Shown: positions 25,790-35,512 of the stretch, piece by piece | Layout: each line of letters starts with the position of its first letter | How positions within the stretch are numbered: position 1 is the stretch's first letter | NCBI GenBank assembly: GCA_963781195.1 | Contig: CAWAEZ010000010.1 | Coordinates: forward strand, 1 to 64,000 | Origin: JAJPKK01 sp963781195 | GTDB taxonomy: Bacteria > Pseudomonadota > Alphaproteobacteria > Rhizobiales > Xanthobacteraceae | DNA length: 64,000 nt | Direction: 5' to 3' | Position numbers and translations under genes: made by a program | Notes under the pieces: model-generated | The model's input: the letters and a program-made list of their open reading frames with translations, nothing else | Told to the model about the DNA's origin: nothing | The model's database searches: none

Positions 25790-27013
25790 TCAGGCAACGC
25801 TCCGCGGCATCTGCTGGGGAAACGCAACGGTGCGCTCGTGGCTACGCGAATAAAAATCCGGCGACGCCGTCTCGACGCGATTGCGGCCGCCTTCCTTTGC
25901 CCGGTACAAGGCGCGATCCGCTTTCCACAGGAGCTCCGTGAACGCAATCGTGGAGCCGTCATGAATGGCGACGCCGATGCTCACGGTGGCGGCGACGTGC
26001 TCACCCTCGACAATTTGCGCCTGCTCGGCAAAGGCATTCCTGATCCGCTCGGCGACCGACGAGGCGCGATCGCCCGCAAGGCCATACAGCACGACCGCGA
26101 ACTCTTCTCCGCCCAGGCGGCCGACGTAGTCGGTGCCGCGCACCGCGTTGCGCGCCGTATCCGCGAACATCTGCAACACCCGATCGCCCAAGGCGTGGCC
26201 AAAGCGGTCATTGATCGATTTGAAGTTGTCGAGGTCGATGAGCAGCACCGCCGCCTCGGGCGCCGGCTGGCCCGATGGGGGAAAAAACCGTTCGTTCTCG
26301 GTCATGAGGCCGCGTCGGTTCCACACGCCCGTCAGCGGATCGATCATTGCAGCCGCCTTGTGAACGAAGGCTGCACGCTCTTTGGCCATCGCCATCAGGA
26401 TGAAAGCGATGGAGATGGTGAACAGGAGCGCCTCGGAGCTCAGGACCGTCAGCCAGATGCTCGCGAACAACCTTCCGGTCGCAGGCGGGTGCGGCAGCAT
26501 CAGCACGAGCGGGGTGCGCAACAGGAACAGCGCCCCGTGGGCAAACAGCAGGAAGCACGCCGGCAGCCGTGAGACCGACGCACAGGTCTCGCAATACCAG
26601 AGCTCGGCGGCAGCCGCCCACGTGTAGCCCGCAATGATGAAGGCGCTCAACAGTGAGCGAAGCAGGATCGACTGCTGGAACGCGGGGAACTGCACCGCAG
26701 CGAGCCAGATGATACTCCCGGCAAACAGGAGCGGCACGTTGAGCTTTCGTCCTGCGTAGAGCCGCGTTCCGGCCCAGGTGGCGGCAAAGGAGGTCAGCAG
26801 GATGACATTCGCGAGATCGATGGAGACGATGTCGGGAGCCTCGCCGTACAGGCCGAACAGCGAAATCGAGCCGGCTCTCAACAGATGAGCGCTTCCCCAC
26901 CAAGCGACCGCGCGAAGCTCTAAATTCTGCGCCCACATGAACAGGAGCAGCAAACCAAGCATTGACTCGACGGAAATAGATACTGAAAACAACGCACTAA
27001 CCTCGTCGGACAT
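25790..27013 (-). CDS. Membrane-anchored diguanylate cyclase (GGDEF)
   Basis: A 407-aa protein with about six hydrophobic N-terminal segments (residues 10-215) and a C-terminal GGDEF domain (about 225-385). The active site is GGEEF in YVGRLGGEEFAVVL, and the inhibitory I-site RxxD is present as RGTD five residues before it. DNFKSINDRFGHALGD is the metal/GTP region. It should make cyclic di-GMP in response to a signal sensed at the membrane. The ATG at 27013 gives the best N-terminus. It is divergent from the photolyase gene. Confidence 0.88.
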   Translation of the reverse strand: MSDEVSALFSVSISVESMLGLLLLFMWAQNLELRAVAWWGSAHLLRAGSISLFGLYGEAPDIVSIDLANVILLTSFAATWAGTRLYAGRKLNVPLLFAGSIIWLAAVQFPAFQQSILLRSLLSAFIIAGYTWAAAAELWYCETCASVSRLPACFLLFAHGALFLLRTPLVLMLPHPPATGRLFASIWLTVLSSEALLFTISIAFILMAMAKERAAFVHKAAAMIDPLTGVWNRRGLMTENERFFPPSGQPAPEAAVLLIDLDNFKSINDRFGHALGDRVLQMFADTARNAVRGTDYVGRLGGEEFAVVLYGLAGDRASSVAERIRNAFAEQAQIVEGEHVAATVSIGVAIHDGSTIAFTELLWKADRALYRAKEGGRNRVETASPDFYSRSHERTVAFPQQMPRSVA

Positions 27014-27221
27014 GGACCCTCACCGGTGGTGCGGAGGTAAGTTCCGAGCAACCACTAGCGGCGCGCGCGGAAAGAATGTCTGAAGGAGGTCCGTCGAAAA
27101 TGGGCCGGTTGCGGGACACAGTGGATCATTTGTGGAGAGAACCATTCAAATGCCCGAGATTCACGCTGGCTGCGTGGCGCGAAGCCTCCCCCCGTGATGC
27201 GATACAGCGGCCAAGCCATCC

Positions 27222-28691
27222 ATGTCTAGACACGAATTGCTGCACCGCACCGGACCCGTGATCGTCTGGTTTCGCGACGATCTCCGGATAACCGATCATC
27301 CCGCTTTGGCCGCTGCGGTCGCCGGCGGACGGCCGATCGTCTGCGTCTATGTCCTCGACGACGAGAGCCCAGGCCTACGCCCCCTCGGCGGTGCCGCCCG
27401 GTGGTGGCTCGCCGGATCGTTGCGCGCGCTCGGCGATGCGCTGCAGGCTCGCGGCGGCGCCTTGGTGCTTCGTCGAGGTGCGGCCGCCACCGCCATCGCC
27501 GGCTTGGCGGCGGAGCTTCACGCCTCAGCGCTGTTCATGAATCGCAGGCACGATCCTGCCGCTACCGCCGTCGACCACGGCGTGGAGTCCGGGTTGCGCG
27601 CCATCGGCATCGAGGTGAGGCAGTTCCAGGCGAGCCTTCTGCACGAGCCGGAAACCCTGCGCACCGGAACCGGCCGCCCCTACCAGGTCTTCACGCCGTT
27701 CTGGCGGCATTTGCGTCATGCGGCGGTGCCACGTGCACCCCTGGCCGCTCCCGCCGGCATTGAAAGCGTGCCAGGCGTCGGCGGCGATGCGCTGGCCGCA
27801 TGGTACCTGGAGCCCACCCACCCGGATTGGGCGGCAGACATGCGGACCAGTTGGTTGCGGGGCGAGGCGGGCGCGCAGGCCGACCTTGCGGCCTTCCTCG
27901 ATCACGGCTTGCAGGGCTATGCGGAGCGGCGCGACCGGCCGGACCTGCCGCATACGTCGCGGCTTTCGCCCCGTCTGCGGTTCGGCGAAATCAGCCCGTA
28001 CCAAGTCTGGCACGCGTGCATACAAGCCGCCGAGAGCGGGCGAGCGGCGCCGGCCGATGTCGAAAAGCTCCTCGCCGAACTCGGCTGGCGGGAGTTCTGC
28101 TACCACTTGCTGAATCAGTGCCCCGCGCTCGCAACTGCGAACTTCAACCGGCGCTTTGACGCCTTTCCCTGGCGCCGCGACGAGACCGCCCTGACGGCCT
28201 GGCAGCGTGGCCGGACCGGTTATCCGCTGGTCGACGCGGGAATGCGACAGCTGTGGGCAACCGGATGGATGCACAACCGGGTCCGCATGGTCACCGCGTC
28301 GTTCCTGATCAAGCACCTGCTGATCGACTGGCGGGCCGGAGAACAGTGGTTCTGGGACACCCTGGTGGACGCCGACGTCGCCAGCAATCCCGCGAACTGG
28401 CAATGGGTCGCCGGTTCGGGAGCCGATGCGGCGCCGTACTTCCGCATCTTCAACCCGGTCCTCCAGGGCGAGAAATTCGACCCGAGCGGGGACTATGTGC
28501 GCCGCTATGTCCCCGCCCTCGGCGGGCTTGGCGCAGACGCCATTCAGGCACCGTTTCGCGCCAAGCCCTTCGAATTGGCGCACGCGGGCGTGGTGCTGGG
28601 CGGGACGTATCCGGAACCGATCGTGGCCCACGACGAGGCACGGCGGCGCGCGCTCGCGGCGCTTGCGGCGACGAAATCGTCATCGGGGTGA
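27222..28691 (+). CDS. phrB: Deoxyribodipyrimidine photolyase
   Basis: A 489-aa class I CPD photolyase. The N-terminal antenna-binding domain begins VIVWFRDDLRITDHPAL. The FAD domain has TSRLSPRLRFGEISP, ELGWREFCYHLL, WQRGRTGYPLVDAGMRQL, TGWMHNRVRMV and the C-terminal NPANWQWVAGSGADAAPYFRIF stretch. It repairs UV-induced pyrimidine dimers with blue light. Length and motifs are complete. The ATG at 27222 has no clear ribosome binding site. A short frame with a strong AAGGAGGT site precedes and overlaps this start. Confidence 0.92.
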   Translation: MSRHELLHRTGPVIVWFRDDLRITDHPALAAAVAGGRPIVCVYVLDDESPGLRPLGGAARWWLAGSLRALGDALQARGGALVLRRGAAATAIAGLAAELHASALFMNRRHDPAATAVDHGVESGLRAIGIEVRQFQASLLHEPETLRTGTGRPYQVFTPFWRHLRHAAVPRAPLAAPAGIESVPGVGGDALAAWYLEPTHPDWAADMRTSWLRGEAGAQADLAAFLDHGLQGYAERRDRPDLPHTSRLSPRLRFGEISPYQVWHACIQAAESGRAAPADVEKLLAELGWREFCYHLLNQCPALATANFNRRFDAFPWRRDETALTAWQRGRTGYPLVDAGMRQLWATGWMHNRVRMVTASFLIKHLLIDWRAGEQWFWDTLVDADVASNPANWQWVAGSGADAAPYFRIFNPVLQGEKFDPSGDYVRRYVPALGGLGADAIQAPFRAKPFELAHAGVVLGGTYPEPIVAHDEARRRALAALAATKSSSG

Positions 28692-28903
28692 TGCCGGCAA
28701 CTCTTGCGGAGCGAAATCGCCTCACTATCCTGGATAGGTATTTGACGTTCCCCCTTGACGGCACGTCGGTTTGTGGAACCATGACGTGATTGCGCAGAGG
28801 TCTCAGAATGAGTTTTAGGTTTCTTCGCGGAGATTTTTGCGAGACTTGAAAAGTAGCTGGCGCTGCTCTTCACAACTCAAAGCGGCGCTGTAGGCGGAAT
28901 CGC

Positions 28904-30136
28904 ATGATGAGCGAAGCCATTCCCGTCACGACGTCGACCGCGCCCGGCATTCTCGCCGGCTTGCCGCTGATGACACGGCTCACGCTTTCTTTCGCAGCCC
29001 GCTTGCGGCGGGGCACCCTGGAGGTGAGCCTCCCGAACGGCCGCCGCCTGCGGTTCGGCGGCCTGGAGCCGGGCCCGGCTGCGGTCATGGTGGTCAACGA
29101 CCTCGGATTTGCCCGGCGCTTCATCGGTGGCGGCGACATCGGCATCGCGGAAGCCTATCTGCGCGGCGAGTGGGAGACCCCCGACCTCACGGCCTTTCTG
29201 CTGCTGTTCTGCGTCAATTACGATCTCAGCCAGACGATGCTCGAGCACCGGCCGTTTGTGCGGCTGTGGCAGCGGCTGCGCCACCTGATGAACCGCAACA
29301 CCAGGCAGCGCGCGCGGCGCAACATCCACGCTCATTACGATCTCGGAAATCGCTTCTATGAGAGCTGGCTCGACGAGACCATGACCTATTCCTCGGCGCT
29401 GTTCGCCCAGGGTGCCGACGATCTCGCAACCGCCCAGCGCCGCAAGTACGAAAGCCTCGCGCGGTCCATCGGGCTGGGCGAGGGCCAGAGTCTGCTGGAG
29501 ATCGGATGCGGCTGGGGCGGCTTCGCCGAATTCGCCGCCAAGCAATATGACGTGCGGGTCGTCGCGCTCACCATCAGTCCCAAGCAGTTCAATTACGCGA
29601 AGGAGCGCATCTTCACCGCAGGGCTCGGCGAGAAGGTCGACATCCGGCTGCAGGACTACCGCGACGAGCGCGGCGTCTACGACCGGATCGCATCGATCGA
29701 GATGATCGAAGCGGTCGGCGCCGAGTATTGGGGCACCTATTTCAGCCAGCTCCGCGACCGCCTGGCGACCGGTGGCACCGCCGGCATCCAGGCGATCACC
29801 ATCCAGGACCGCCTGTTCGACGGTTACCGGCGCGAAATCGACTTCATCCGTCGCTACGTGTTTCCGGGCGGAATGCTGCCTTCACCCGGCATCCTCAAGG
29901 AGCTCGGCGAGCGCTCCGGCCTGCCACTGGTCGCCGAGAAGGTGTTCGGCGACGATTACGCCCGCACCCTTGCCGCCTGGCGCAGCCGTTTCCGTTCAGC
30001 CTGGCCGAGCCTCGTCCCGCTCGGATTCGACGAACGGTTCCGCCGGCTTTGGGAATACTACCTCGCCTACTGCGAAGCAGGATTTTTATCCCGCAACATT
30101 GATGTTCGGCAGATGATTTTTGCCAAAGGCCGCTAG
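28904..30136 (+). CDS. Cyclopropane-fatty-acyl-phospholipid synthase family methyltransferase
   Basis: A 410-aa SAM-dependent enzyme of the Cfa family. The N-terminal 120 residues are the lipid-binding extension (RLRFGGLEPGPAAVMVVND, GDIGIAEAYLRGEWETPD). The methyltransferase core includes HYDLGNRFYESWLDETMTYS, the SAM loop LLEIGCGWGGFAEFA, and QDYRDERGVYDRIASIEMIEAVG. Family members add a methylene to unsaturated membrane phospholipids, often in stress or stationary phase. The ATG 28904 site has only a weak GGCGGA upstream; ATG 28907 is an equal choice. It lies downstream of the photolyase on the same strand with about 210 bases between. Confidence 0.87.
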   Translation: MMSEAIPVTTSTAPGILAGLPLMTRLTLSFAARLRRGTLEVSLPNGRRLRFGGLEPGPAAVMVVNDLGFARRFIGGGDIGIAEAYLRGEWETPDLTAFLLLFCVNYDLSQTMLEHRPFVRLWQRLRHLMNRNTRQRARRNIHAHYDLGNRFYESWLDETMTYSSALFAQGADDLATAQRRKYESLARSIGLGEGQSLLEIGCGWGGFAEFAAKQYDVRVVALTISPKQFNYAKERIFTAGLGEKVDIRLQDYRDERGVYDRIASIEMIEAVGAEYWGTYFSQLRDRLATGGTAGIQAITIQDRLFDGYRREIDFIRRYVFPGGMLPSPGILKELGERSGLPLVAEKVFGDDYARTLAAWRSRFRSAWPSLVPLGFDERFRRLWEYYLAYCEAGFLSRNIDVRQMIFAKGR

Positions 30137-30226
30137 TAAACAAAAAACGTCACGAACTTGTGGCACGGCGCCGTCGTCGATAGGTTCAGCCAATCAGACC
30201 GAACCTCGTCGGGACCGCATAAGCGC

Positions 30227-31264
30227 ATGCAAATCCACCACGGCATCACCGATGCGATCGGCCATACGCCGCTGATCCGGCTCAAGCGCGCCTCGGAAGA
30301 AACCGGCTGCACCATCCTCGGCAAAGCCGAGTTCATGAACCCGGGCCAGTCGGTCAAGGACCGCGCGGCGCTCTTCATCATCGAGGACGCGGTGAAGCAT
30401 GGGCGGCTGCGCAAGGGCGGCGTGATCGTCGAGGGAACGGCGGGCAACACCGGCATCGGGCTTACGCTCGTCGGCAATGCCATGGGATTTCGCAGCGTGA
30501 TCGTGATCCCCGAGACGCAGAGCCAGGAGAAGAAGGACACGTTGCGGCTGTGCGGGGCCGATCTCGTCGAAGTGCCCGCGGTGCCCTACTCCAATCCGAA
30601 CAACTACGTGAAGCTGTCGGGCCGGCTCGCCGAGCAACTCGCGAAGAGCGAGCCCAACGGCGCCATCTGGGCGAACCAGTTCGACAACGTCGCCAATCGC
30701 AACGGCCATATCCTGACCACCGGTCCGGAAATCTGGGAGCAGACCGCAGGCAAGGTCGACGGTTTCATCTGCGCTGTCGGCACCGGCGGCACGCTTGCCG
30801 GCATCGGCATCGCGCTCAAGGAGCGCAACAAGGACATCAAGATCGGGCTCGCCGATCCGCTGGGCGCGGCGCTCTACAGCTACTACACCACCGGCGCTCT
30901 GAAGTCCGCCGGCTCCTCGATCACCGAAGGGATCGGACAGGGGCGCATCACCAAGAACCTGGAGGGGGCGCCGGTCGATGTCGCCTTCCAGATTCCGGAC
31001 GCGGAGGCGGTCGCCATCGTGTTCGATCTCCTGGAGTACGAGGGCCTGTGCCTCGGCGGTTCGTCCGGCATCAACGTCGCCGGCGCGATGCGCCTCGCCC
31101 GCGAGCTCGGACCCGGCCACACCATCGTGACCGTGTTGTGCGACTACGGCACCCGTTACCAGACCAAGCTGTTCAATCCGGAGTTCCTGCGTTCAAAAGG
31201 ACTGCCGGTGCCACCCTGGATGGAACGCCGCGCGACCGTCACCGTCCCGTTCGAGAAGGTGTAA
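30227..31264 (+). CDS. cysK: Cysteine synthase A family protein (PLP)
   Basis: A 345-aa PLP enzyme of the O-acetylserine sulfhydrylase family, making L-cysteine from O-acetylserine and sulfide. The PLP Lys is K44 in MNPGQSVKDR. GTAGNTGIGL is the substrate-binding Asn loop, AVGTGGTLAGIG holds the PLP phosphate, and LCLGGSSGINVAGA is near the C-terminus. The start is set at ATG 30227, where homology begins; the frame extends to a TTG at 30158 with no merit. Length is longer than CysK of E. coli (323 aa), as in alphaproteobacterial relatives. A sulfurtransferase gene follows, giving a small sulfur-metabolism cluster. Confidence 0.85.
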   Translation: MQIHHGITDAIGHTPLIRLKRASEETGCTILGKAEFMNPGQSVKDRAALFIIEDAVKHGRLRKGGVIVEGTAGNTGIGLTLVGNAMGFRSVIVIPETQSQEKKDTLRLCGADLVEVPAVPYSNPNNYVKLSGRLAEQLAKSEPNGAIWANQFDNVANRNGHILTTGPEIWEQTAGKVDGFICAVGTGGTLAGIGIALKERNKDIKIGLADPLGAALYSYYTTGALKSAGSSITEGIGQGRITKNLEGAPVDVAFQIPDAEAVAIVFDLLEYEGLCLGGSSGINVAGAMRLARELGPGHTIVTVLCDYGTRYQTKLFNPEFLRSKGLPVPPWMERRATVTVPFEKV

Positions 31265-31468
31265 CACGCCGCTTCTCCACCGCGTCCTCCTTGCAAAAAC
31301 CCGGTCCGCAACTGCGCCGGATACCTCCCGGGGTGATACGGCTACGGCAATCGTGGGGGGCATCGGTCTGCACCCACACCAGACCTCCTGTCTGCGAACC
31401 GGGTGTTGTGTTGGATGCCGCCCCGCTTTATGCGATGAGGCCCGTCACGCATCATTTCCGGAGATCGC

Positions 31469-32335
31469 ATGCTGCAGCCCCCTCCCCATCCCCGCAGCAA
31501 ATGGCTGGTGACCACCGACTGGCTGGCCGCAAATCTCGGCGCCCCCGGCCTCGTCGTGCTCGACGGCTCGTATTACCTACCGACCCAGAAGCGCGACGCC
31601 GACGCGGAGTATCGCGCCGGTCACATTCCGGGAGCGGTACGATTCGACATCGACGCGATCGCCGACACGGCGACCGACCTGCCCCACATGCTGCCGTCGG
31701 CAGAGGTGTTCGCCGCCGCGGTCGGGAAGCTCGGCATCGGCAACGACGACACCATCGTCGCCTATGACGGCCTCGGCCTGTTCGCCTCGCCGCGGGTGTG
31801 GTTCACGTTCCGCCTGTTTGGCGCGAAGAACGTGTACATCCTCGAAGGCGGCCTGCCGAAATGGAAGTCCGAGGGCCGGGCGCTCCAGACCGGCGCGGTG
31901 GCCCGTCCCACGAAGTCCTTCGCGGCGCGCAAGAATGGCGACGCCGTCGCGACCTACCAGCGGATCGGCAAGGTCATCGCCGGCGGAATCGCGCAGGTCG
32001 TCGACGCCAGGCCGGCCGACCGTTTCCGCGGCGAAGCGCCGGAGCCGCGGCCCGGCCTGCGCTCGGGCCACATCCCCGGCTCGCGCAACGTGCCGTCCAC
32101 CGCTGTCGTCGAGAACGGATTGCTGCTGCCGCCGGATCGCCTGCACGAGGCCTTTGCCGCCGGCGGCGTCGATCTCGACCAGCCGATCGTCACCAGTTGC
32201 GGCTCCGGCGTTTCGGCAGCCGTGCTGTGGCTCGCCCTCGACGCGCTCGGCAAGGAGCCGCTGGCGCTTTACGACGGCTCCTGGTCGGAATGGGGCGCCC
32301 GCGCCGAGCTGCCGGTGGCGACCGGCCCAGCCTGA
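31469..32335 (+). CDS. sseA: 3-mercaptopyruvate/thiosulfate sulfurtransferase (rhodanese, two domains)
   Basis: A 288-aa two-domain rhodanese. The N-terminal inactive domain has LVVLDGSYYLP and YRAGHIPGAVRFDID. The C-terminal domain carries the active-site loop CGSGVSA, the sequence typical of mercaptopyruvate sulfurtransferases rather than thiosulfate types, and RSGHIPGSRNVPS. It moves sulfur from 3-mercaptopyruvate to an acceptor such as cyanide or a thiol. It follows cysK by about 200 bases on the same strand and could be co-regulated, though that gap suggests its own promoter. Confidence 0.88.
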   Translation: MLQPPPHPRSKWLVTTDWLAANLGAPGLVVLDGSYYLPTQKRDADAEYRAGHIPGAVRFDIDAIADTATDLPHMLPSAEVFAAAVGKLGIGNDDTIVAYDGLGLFASPRVWFTFRLFGAKNVYILEGGLPKWKSEGRALQTGAVARPTKSFAARKNGDAVATYQRIGKVIAGGIAQVVDARPADRFRGEAPEPRPGLRSGHIPGSRNVPSTAVVENGLLLPPDRLHEAFAAGGVDLDQPIVTSCGSGVSAAVLWLALDALGKEPLALYDGSWSEWGARAELPVATGPA

Positions 32336-32348
32336 TAGCCGCGCGGGC

Positions 32349-33131
32349 TCACCGCAGGATCTGGCTGAGGAACAGCTTGGTCCGCTCGTGCTGCGGGCTT
32401 GCGAAGAACGGATCAGGAGCGTTGATCTCGACGATCTGGCCGGCGTCCATGAAGACGATCCGGCTGGCGACCTGACGGGCGAACGTCATCTCGTGGGTGA
32501 CCACGAGCATCGTCATGCCGTCCTCCGCGAGCCCGACCATGGTGTCCAGCACCTCCTTGACCATTTCCGGGTCGAGCGCCGAGGTCGGCTCGTCGAACAT
32601 CATGAGCTTCGGGTTCATGCACAGCGCGCGGGCGATGGCGACCCGCTGCTGCTGTCCGCCGGACAGCTGGTTGGGATATTTGCCCGCCTGTTCCGGAATC
32701 TTCACCCGGGCGAGCAGCGCCATCGCCGTCTCTTCGGCCAATCGCTTGGGGACGCCGCGAACCACGGTGGGCGCCAGCGTGCAGTTCTCGAGCACGGTGA
32801 GGTGCGGAAACAGGTTGAAGTGTTGGAACACCATGCCGACGTCGCGTCGGATCGCGTCGACGCGCTTGATGTCCTTGGTCAATACCATCCCGTCGACCAC
32901 GATCTCGCCGCGCTGGAAGTCCTCGAGCGCGTTGATGCAGCGGAGCAGAGTCGACTTGCCCGATCCCGACGGACCGCAGATGACGATGCGTTCGCCGCGC
33001 GCCACCTCGAGATTGATGTCCGCGAGCACCCGGAACTCGCCGAACCATTTGTGAAGCCCGGCGATGGTGACCGCCGGGCCGGCGTCGCCGCCCGCGGTCA
33101 GGCCTGCTCCCTTGATCTCGCCTGCCTTCAC
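32349..33131 (-). CDS. aapP: General L-amino acid ABC transporter, ATP-binding subunit
   Basis: A 260-aa ABC ATPase. Walker A is GPSGSGKST, the signature is LSGGQQQRV, Walker B is LMMFDEPTSALDP and the H-loop is VVTHEM. This is the polar amino acid (PAAT) class. The start is GTG 33131, overlapping the AapM stop as GTGA; a longer frame to 33257 lies inside aapM and is not used. It is the last gene of the four-gene aap operon. It ends 14 bases from the convergent sseA stop. Confidence 0.92.
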   Translation of the reverse strand: MKAGEIKGAGLTAGGDAGPAVTIAGLHKWFGEFRVLADINLEVARGERIVICGPSGSGKSTLLRCINALEDFQRGEIVVDGMVLTKDIKRVDAIRRDVGMVFQHFNLFPHLTVLENCTLAPTVVRGVPKRLAEETAMALLARVKIPEQAGKYPNQLSGGQQQRVAIARALCMNPKLMMFDEPTSALDPEMVKEVLDTMVGLAEDGMTMLVVTHEMTFARQVASRIVFMDAGQIVEINAPDPFFASPQHERTKLFLSQILR

Positions 33132-34309
33132 CGCCGGTCCCCCGCGGCGAGCCGCCTTTCGATGCGCGCGGCATAGCGCGACATCGCATAGCAGAACACG
33201 AAATACACCATCGCGGCGAACACGTAGCCGGTAGCGCTGGTGACCGGCGTCGACCATTTGGGATCGGCGCGCGCCACTTCCACGGTCTTGAGGAAGTCGA
33301 AAATACCGACGAAGAACACCAGCGTCGTATCCTTGAACAGCGCGATGTAACTGTTGACGATGTTGGGGATCGTCACCTTGAGCGCTTGCGGCAGGATGAT
33401 GTGTCGCAACGATTGCCCATAGCTCAGGCCGAGCGCATGAGCCGCATCATATTGGCCCTTCTGGATCGATTGAAGGCCGGCGCGCACTACCTCGGCCATG
33501 TAGGCCGACGAGAACAATGCGACGCCGACCAGGGCACGGATGAGTTTGTCCGGCGACCACGCCTCCGGCACGAACAGCGGCAGCATCACGCTCGCCATGA
33601 ACAGGACCGTGATCAGCGGGACGCCGCGTACGAACTCGATGAACAGGGTGGACAACAGCCGCACGGCCGGCATTCCCGACCGCCGGCCCAGCGCCAGGAC
33701 GATGCCGATCGGGAGCGACACCACGATGCCGACCGCCGCGACGACGATCGTCACCAGCATGCCGCCCCAGAGCGCGGTGTCCACCACCGGCAGCCCGATC
33801 GCGGGCGCCCCATGCAGCAGCATGAAAGCCACCACCGGCAGCACCACAAAGAAATAGATCGCCCCGAGGTCGCGGCGCGGCGCCTCCAGCCACAGCAGCC
33901 ACGCCGTGCCGAATGCGAGCAGGCCGAAGAACAGGTCGACGCGCCAGCGCGATCCGACCGGGTAGGACCCGTACATCGTGTAGGCGAAGCGTTCGCGGAT
34001 GAACGCCCAGCAGGCGCCGACCTCCGGCCGCGTCGCCGAAGGCAGGCAGGCCTCACGGTCGCTGCCGCTCCAGGTGGCGTTGATCAATAGAAAGTCGACC
34101 ATCGGCGGGACGATGAGCACGAGCAGGACCGCGATGACCATCGTCAGAAGCGTACTGAGCGCGCTTCCAAACAGATGCACGCGCGCCCAGCCCAGCCATC
34201 CGACGGTGGCGGGTGGAGGCGCCAGCGTGGGGGCCGGCGCGGTCCGCACATAGCCGCGCGACGCCGCGCCCGTCGACGGCCCCGCGAGCGATGCATCGAT
34301 GCTCGTCAT
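33128..34309 (-). CDS. aapM: General L-amino acid ABC transporter, permease subunit
   Basis: A 393-aa membrane protein, long for the PAAT permease family because of the N-terminal extension typical of AapM. The core permease loop is EVVRAGLQSIQKGQYDAAHALG followed by PQALKVTIPNIVNSYIALFKDT. Several hydrophobic helices precede it. Its start overlaps the AapQ stop as ATGA and its stop overlaps the AapP start, so all three are translationally coupled. Together with AapQ it forms the channel. Confidence 0.92.
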   Translation of the reverse strand: MTSIDASLAGPSTGAASRGYVRTAPAPTLAPPPATVGWLGWARVHLFGSALSTLLTMVIAVLLVLIVPPMVDFLLINATWSGSDREACLPSATRPEVGACWAFIRERFAYTMYGSYPVGSRWRVDLFFGLLAFGTAWLLWLEAPRRDLGAIYFFVVLPVVAFMLLHGAPAIGLPVVDTALWGGMLVTIVVAAVGIVVSLPIGIVLALGRRSGMPAVRLLSTLFIEFVRGVPLITVLFMASVMLPLFVPEAWSPDKLIRALVGVALFSSAYMAEVVRAGLQSIQKGQYDAAHALGLSYGQSLRHIILPQALKVTIPNIVNSYIALFKDTTLVFFVGIFDFLKTVEVARADPKWSTPVTSATGYVFAAMVYFVFCYAMSRYAARIERRLAAGDRR

Positions 34310-35487
34310 CGCTCCACCAGCGCGATCCGCGCATTGTAGAGGTTCATCGCCATCGAAGTGACCAGGCTGAAGCTCAGATAGACCGCCATGGTGATGACCA
34401 CGACCTCGATCGCCTGGCCGGTGATGTTGAGCACCGTGCCGGTGAAGATCTGAACGAGATCCGGGTAGCCGATCGCCACCGCGAGGGAGGAATTCTTGAT
34501 GATGTTGAGGTACTGGTTGGTGAGCGGCGGAATGATCACCCGCATCGCCTGCGGAATGACGATGAGCCGCAGCGTCTGCCTGCGCCGCAATCCTAGCGCC
34601 TGGGCGGCCTCGGTCTGCCCGTGGGAGACCGACAGCAGGCCGGCGCGCACCACCTCGGCGATGAACGCCGCGGTGTAGATCACGAGCCCGAACAGCAATG
34701 CGACGAATTCCGGCACGACCTCGAGCCCGCCGCGCACATTGAACCGCCCGGCTTCCGGATACTCGAATTGAAGCGGCGCACCCATGGCGACGAAGGCGAT
34801 GACGGGAATCCCGACGACGATCAGGAGTGTCACGGCAAACCGCACCGCCGTCGTCCGCAACGCTCCCGTGCTGCGCGCCGCCACCGCATTGAAGACATAC
34901 CCGGCGAGGATAACGGCCGCGAGCATGGCGGCGACGTGCCAGCCGTCAATTCCGACCGCGCGCGGCACATAGAGGCCGCGGTTGTTGAGGAGAACGCCCC
35001 CCGGCAGCGTAAAGCCGTTGGCGAATTCCGGCAGCGCCTTGAGAACCGCGTTGTACCAGAACAGGAGCTGCAGCAGGAGCGGAACGTTGCGGATCAGCTC
35101 GACATATCCCGCCGCCAAGCGCTCGACGAGAAAGTTCTTGGATAGCCGGGCGATCCCGATCATCGTCCCGAGGACGGTGGCGAGGATGATGCCGAGACCG
35201 GCGACGAGCAGGGTATTGGTGAGGCCGACCCAGAACGCGCGGCCGAAGGTGGAGGACTGCGCCGAATACGCGATCAGGGTCTGGCTGATGTCGAAGCCCG
35301 CCGGCGCGTTCCAGAACCCGAAGCCCGATGCGATCTTGGCCCGCGCGAGGTTGGTGGCGGCATTGGTCACGGCCGCGTAGCCAAGAAGACCAAGCACGAC
35401 GCAAAGCGCCACCTGGTAGGCGATCGCCCGGACGTTCGGATCGCGCAACAACGGCACCCGCGGCGGATCGGCCGGTGATCGCATCAT
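34306..35487 (-). CDS. aapQ: General L-amino acid ABC transporter, permease subunit
   Basis: A 393-aa partner permease of AapM. It has EVVRAGLLSVSHGQTEAAQALG and PQAMRVIIPPLTNQYLNIIKNS, the PAAT permease loop, plus an N-terminal extension with hydrophobic segments (AYQVALCVVLGLLGYAAV) and a long periplasmic loop with KIASGFGFWNAPAGFDISQ, characteristic of AapQ. It starts 26 bases after the AapJ stop. Confidence 0.92.
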   Translation of the reverse strand: MMRSPADPPRVPLLRDPNVRAIAYQVALCVVLGLLGYAAVTNAATNLARAKIASGFGFWNAPAGFDISQTLIAYSAQSSTFGRAFWVGLTNTLLVAGLGIILATVLGTMIGIARLSKNFLVERLAAGYVELIRNVPLLLQLLFWYNAVLKALPEFANGFTLPGGVLLNNRGLYVPRAVGIDGWHVAAMLAAVILAGYVFNAVAARSTGALRTTAVRFAVTLLIVVGIPVIAFVAMGAPLQFEYPEAGRFNVRGGLEVVPEFVALLFGLVIYTAAFIAEVVRAGLLSVSHGQTEAAQALGLRRRQTLRLIVIPQAMRVIIPPLTNQYLNIIKNSSLAVAIGYPDLVQIFTGTVLNITGQAIEVVVITMAVYLSFSLVTSMAMNLYNARIALVER

Positions 35488-35512
35488 CGCCCTGCGCCCC
35501 GCGACGAAGACG

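Noticed and set aside
27014..27060. EcfG-type promoter for the diguanylate cyclase (minus strand)
   Set aside because: GGAAC is present but the second element at 16-17 bases is GGTG or CGGTG rather than CGTT.
28742..28903. EcfG-type stress promoter before the Cfa gene
   Set aside because: A GGAAC is present at 28775-28779, but no GTT follows at 16-17 bases.
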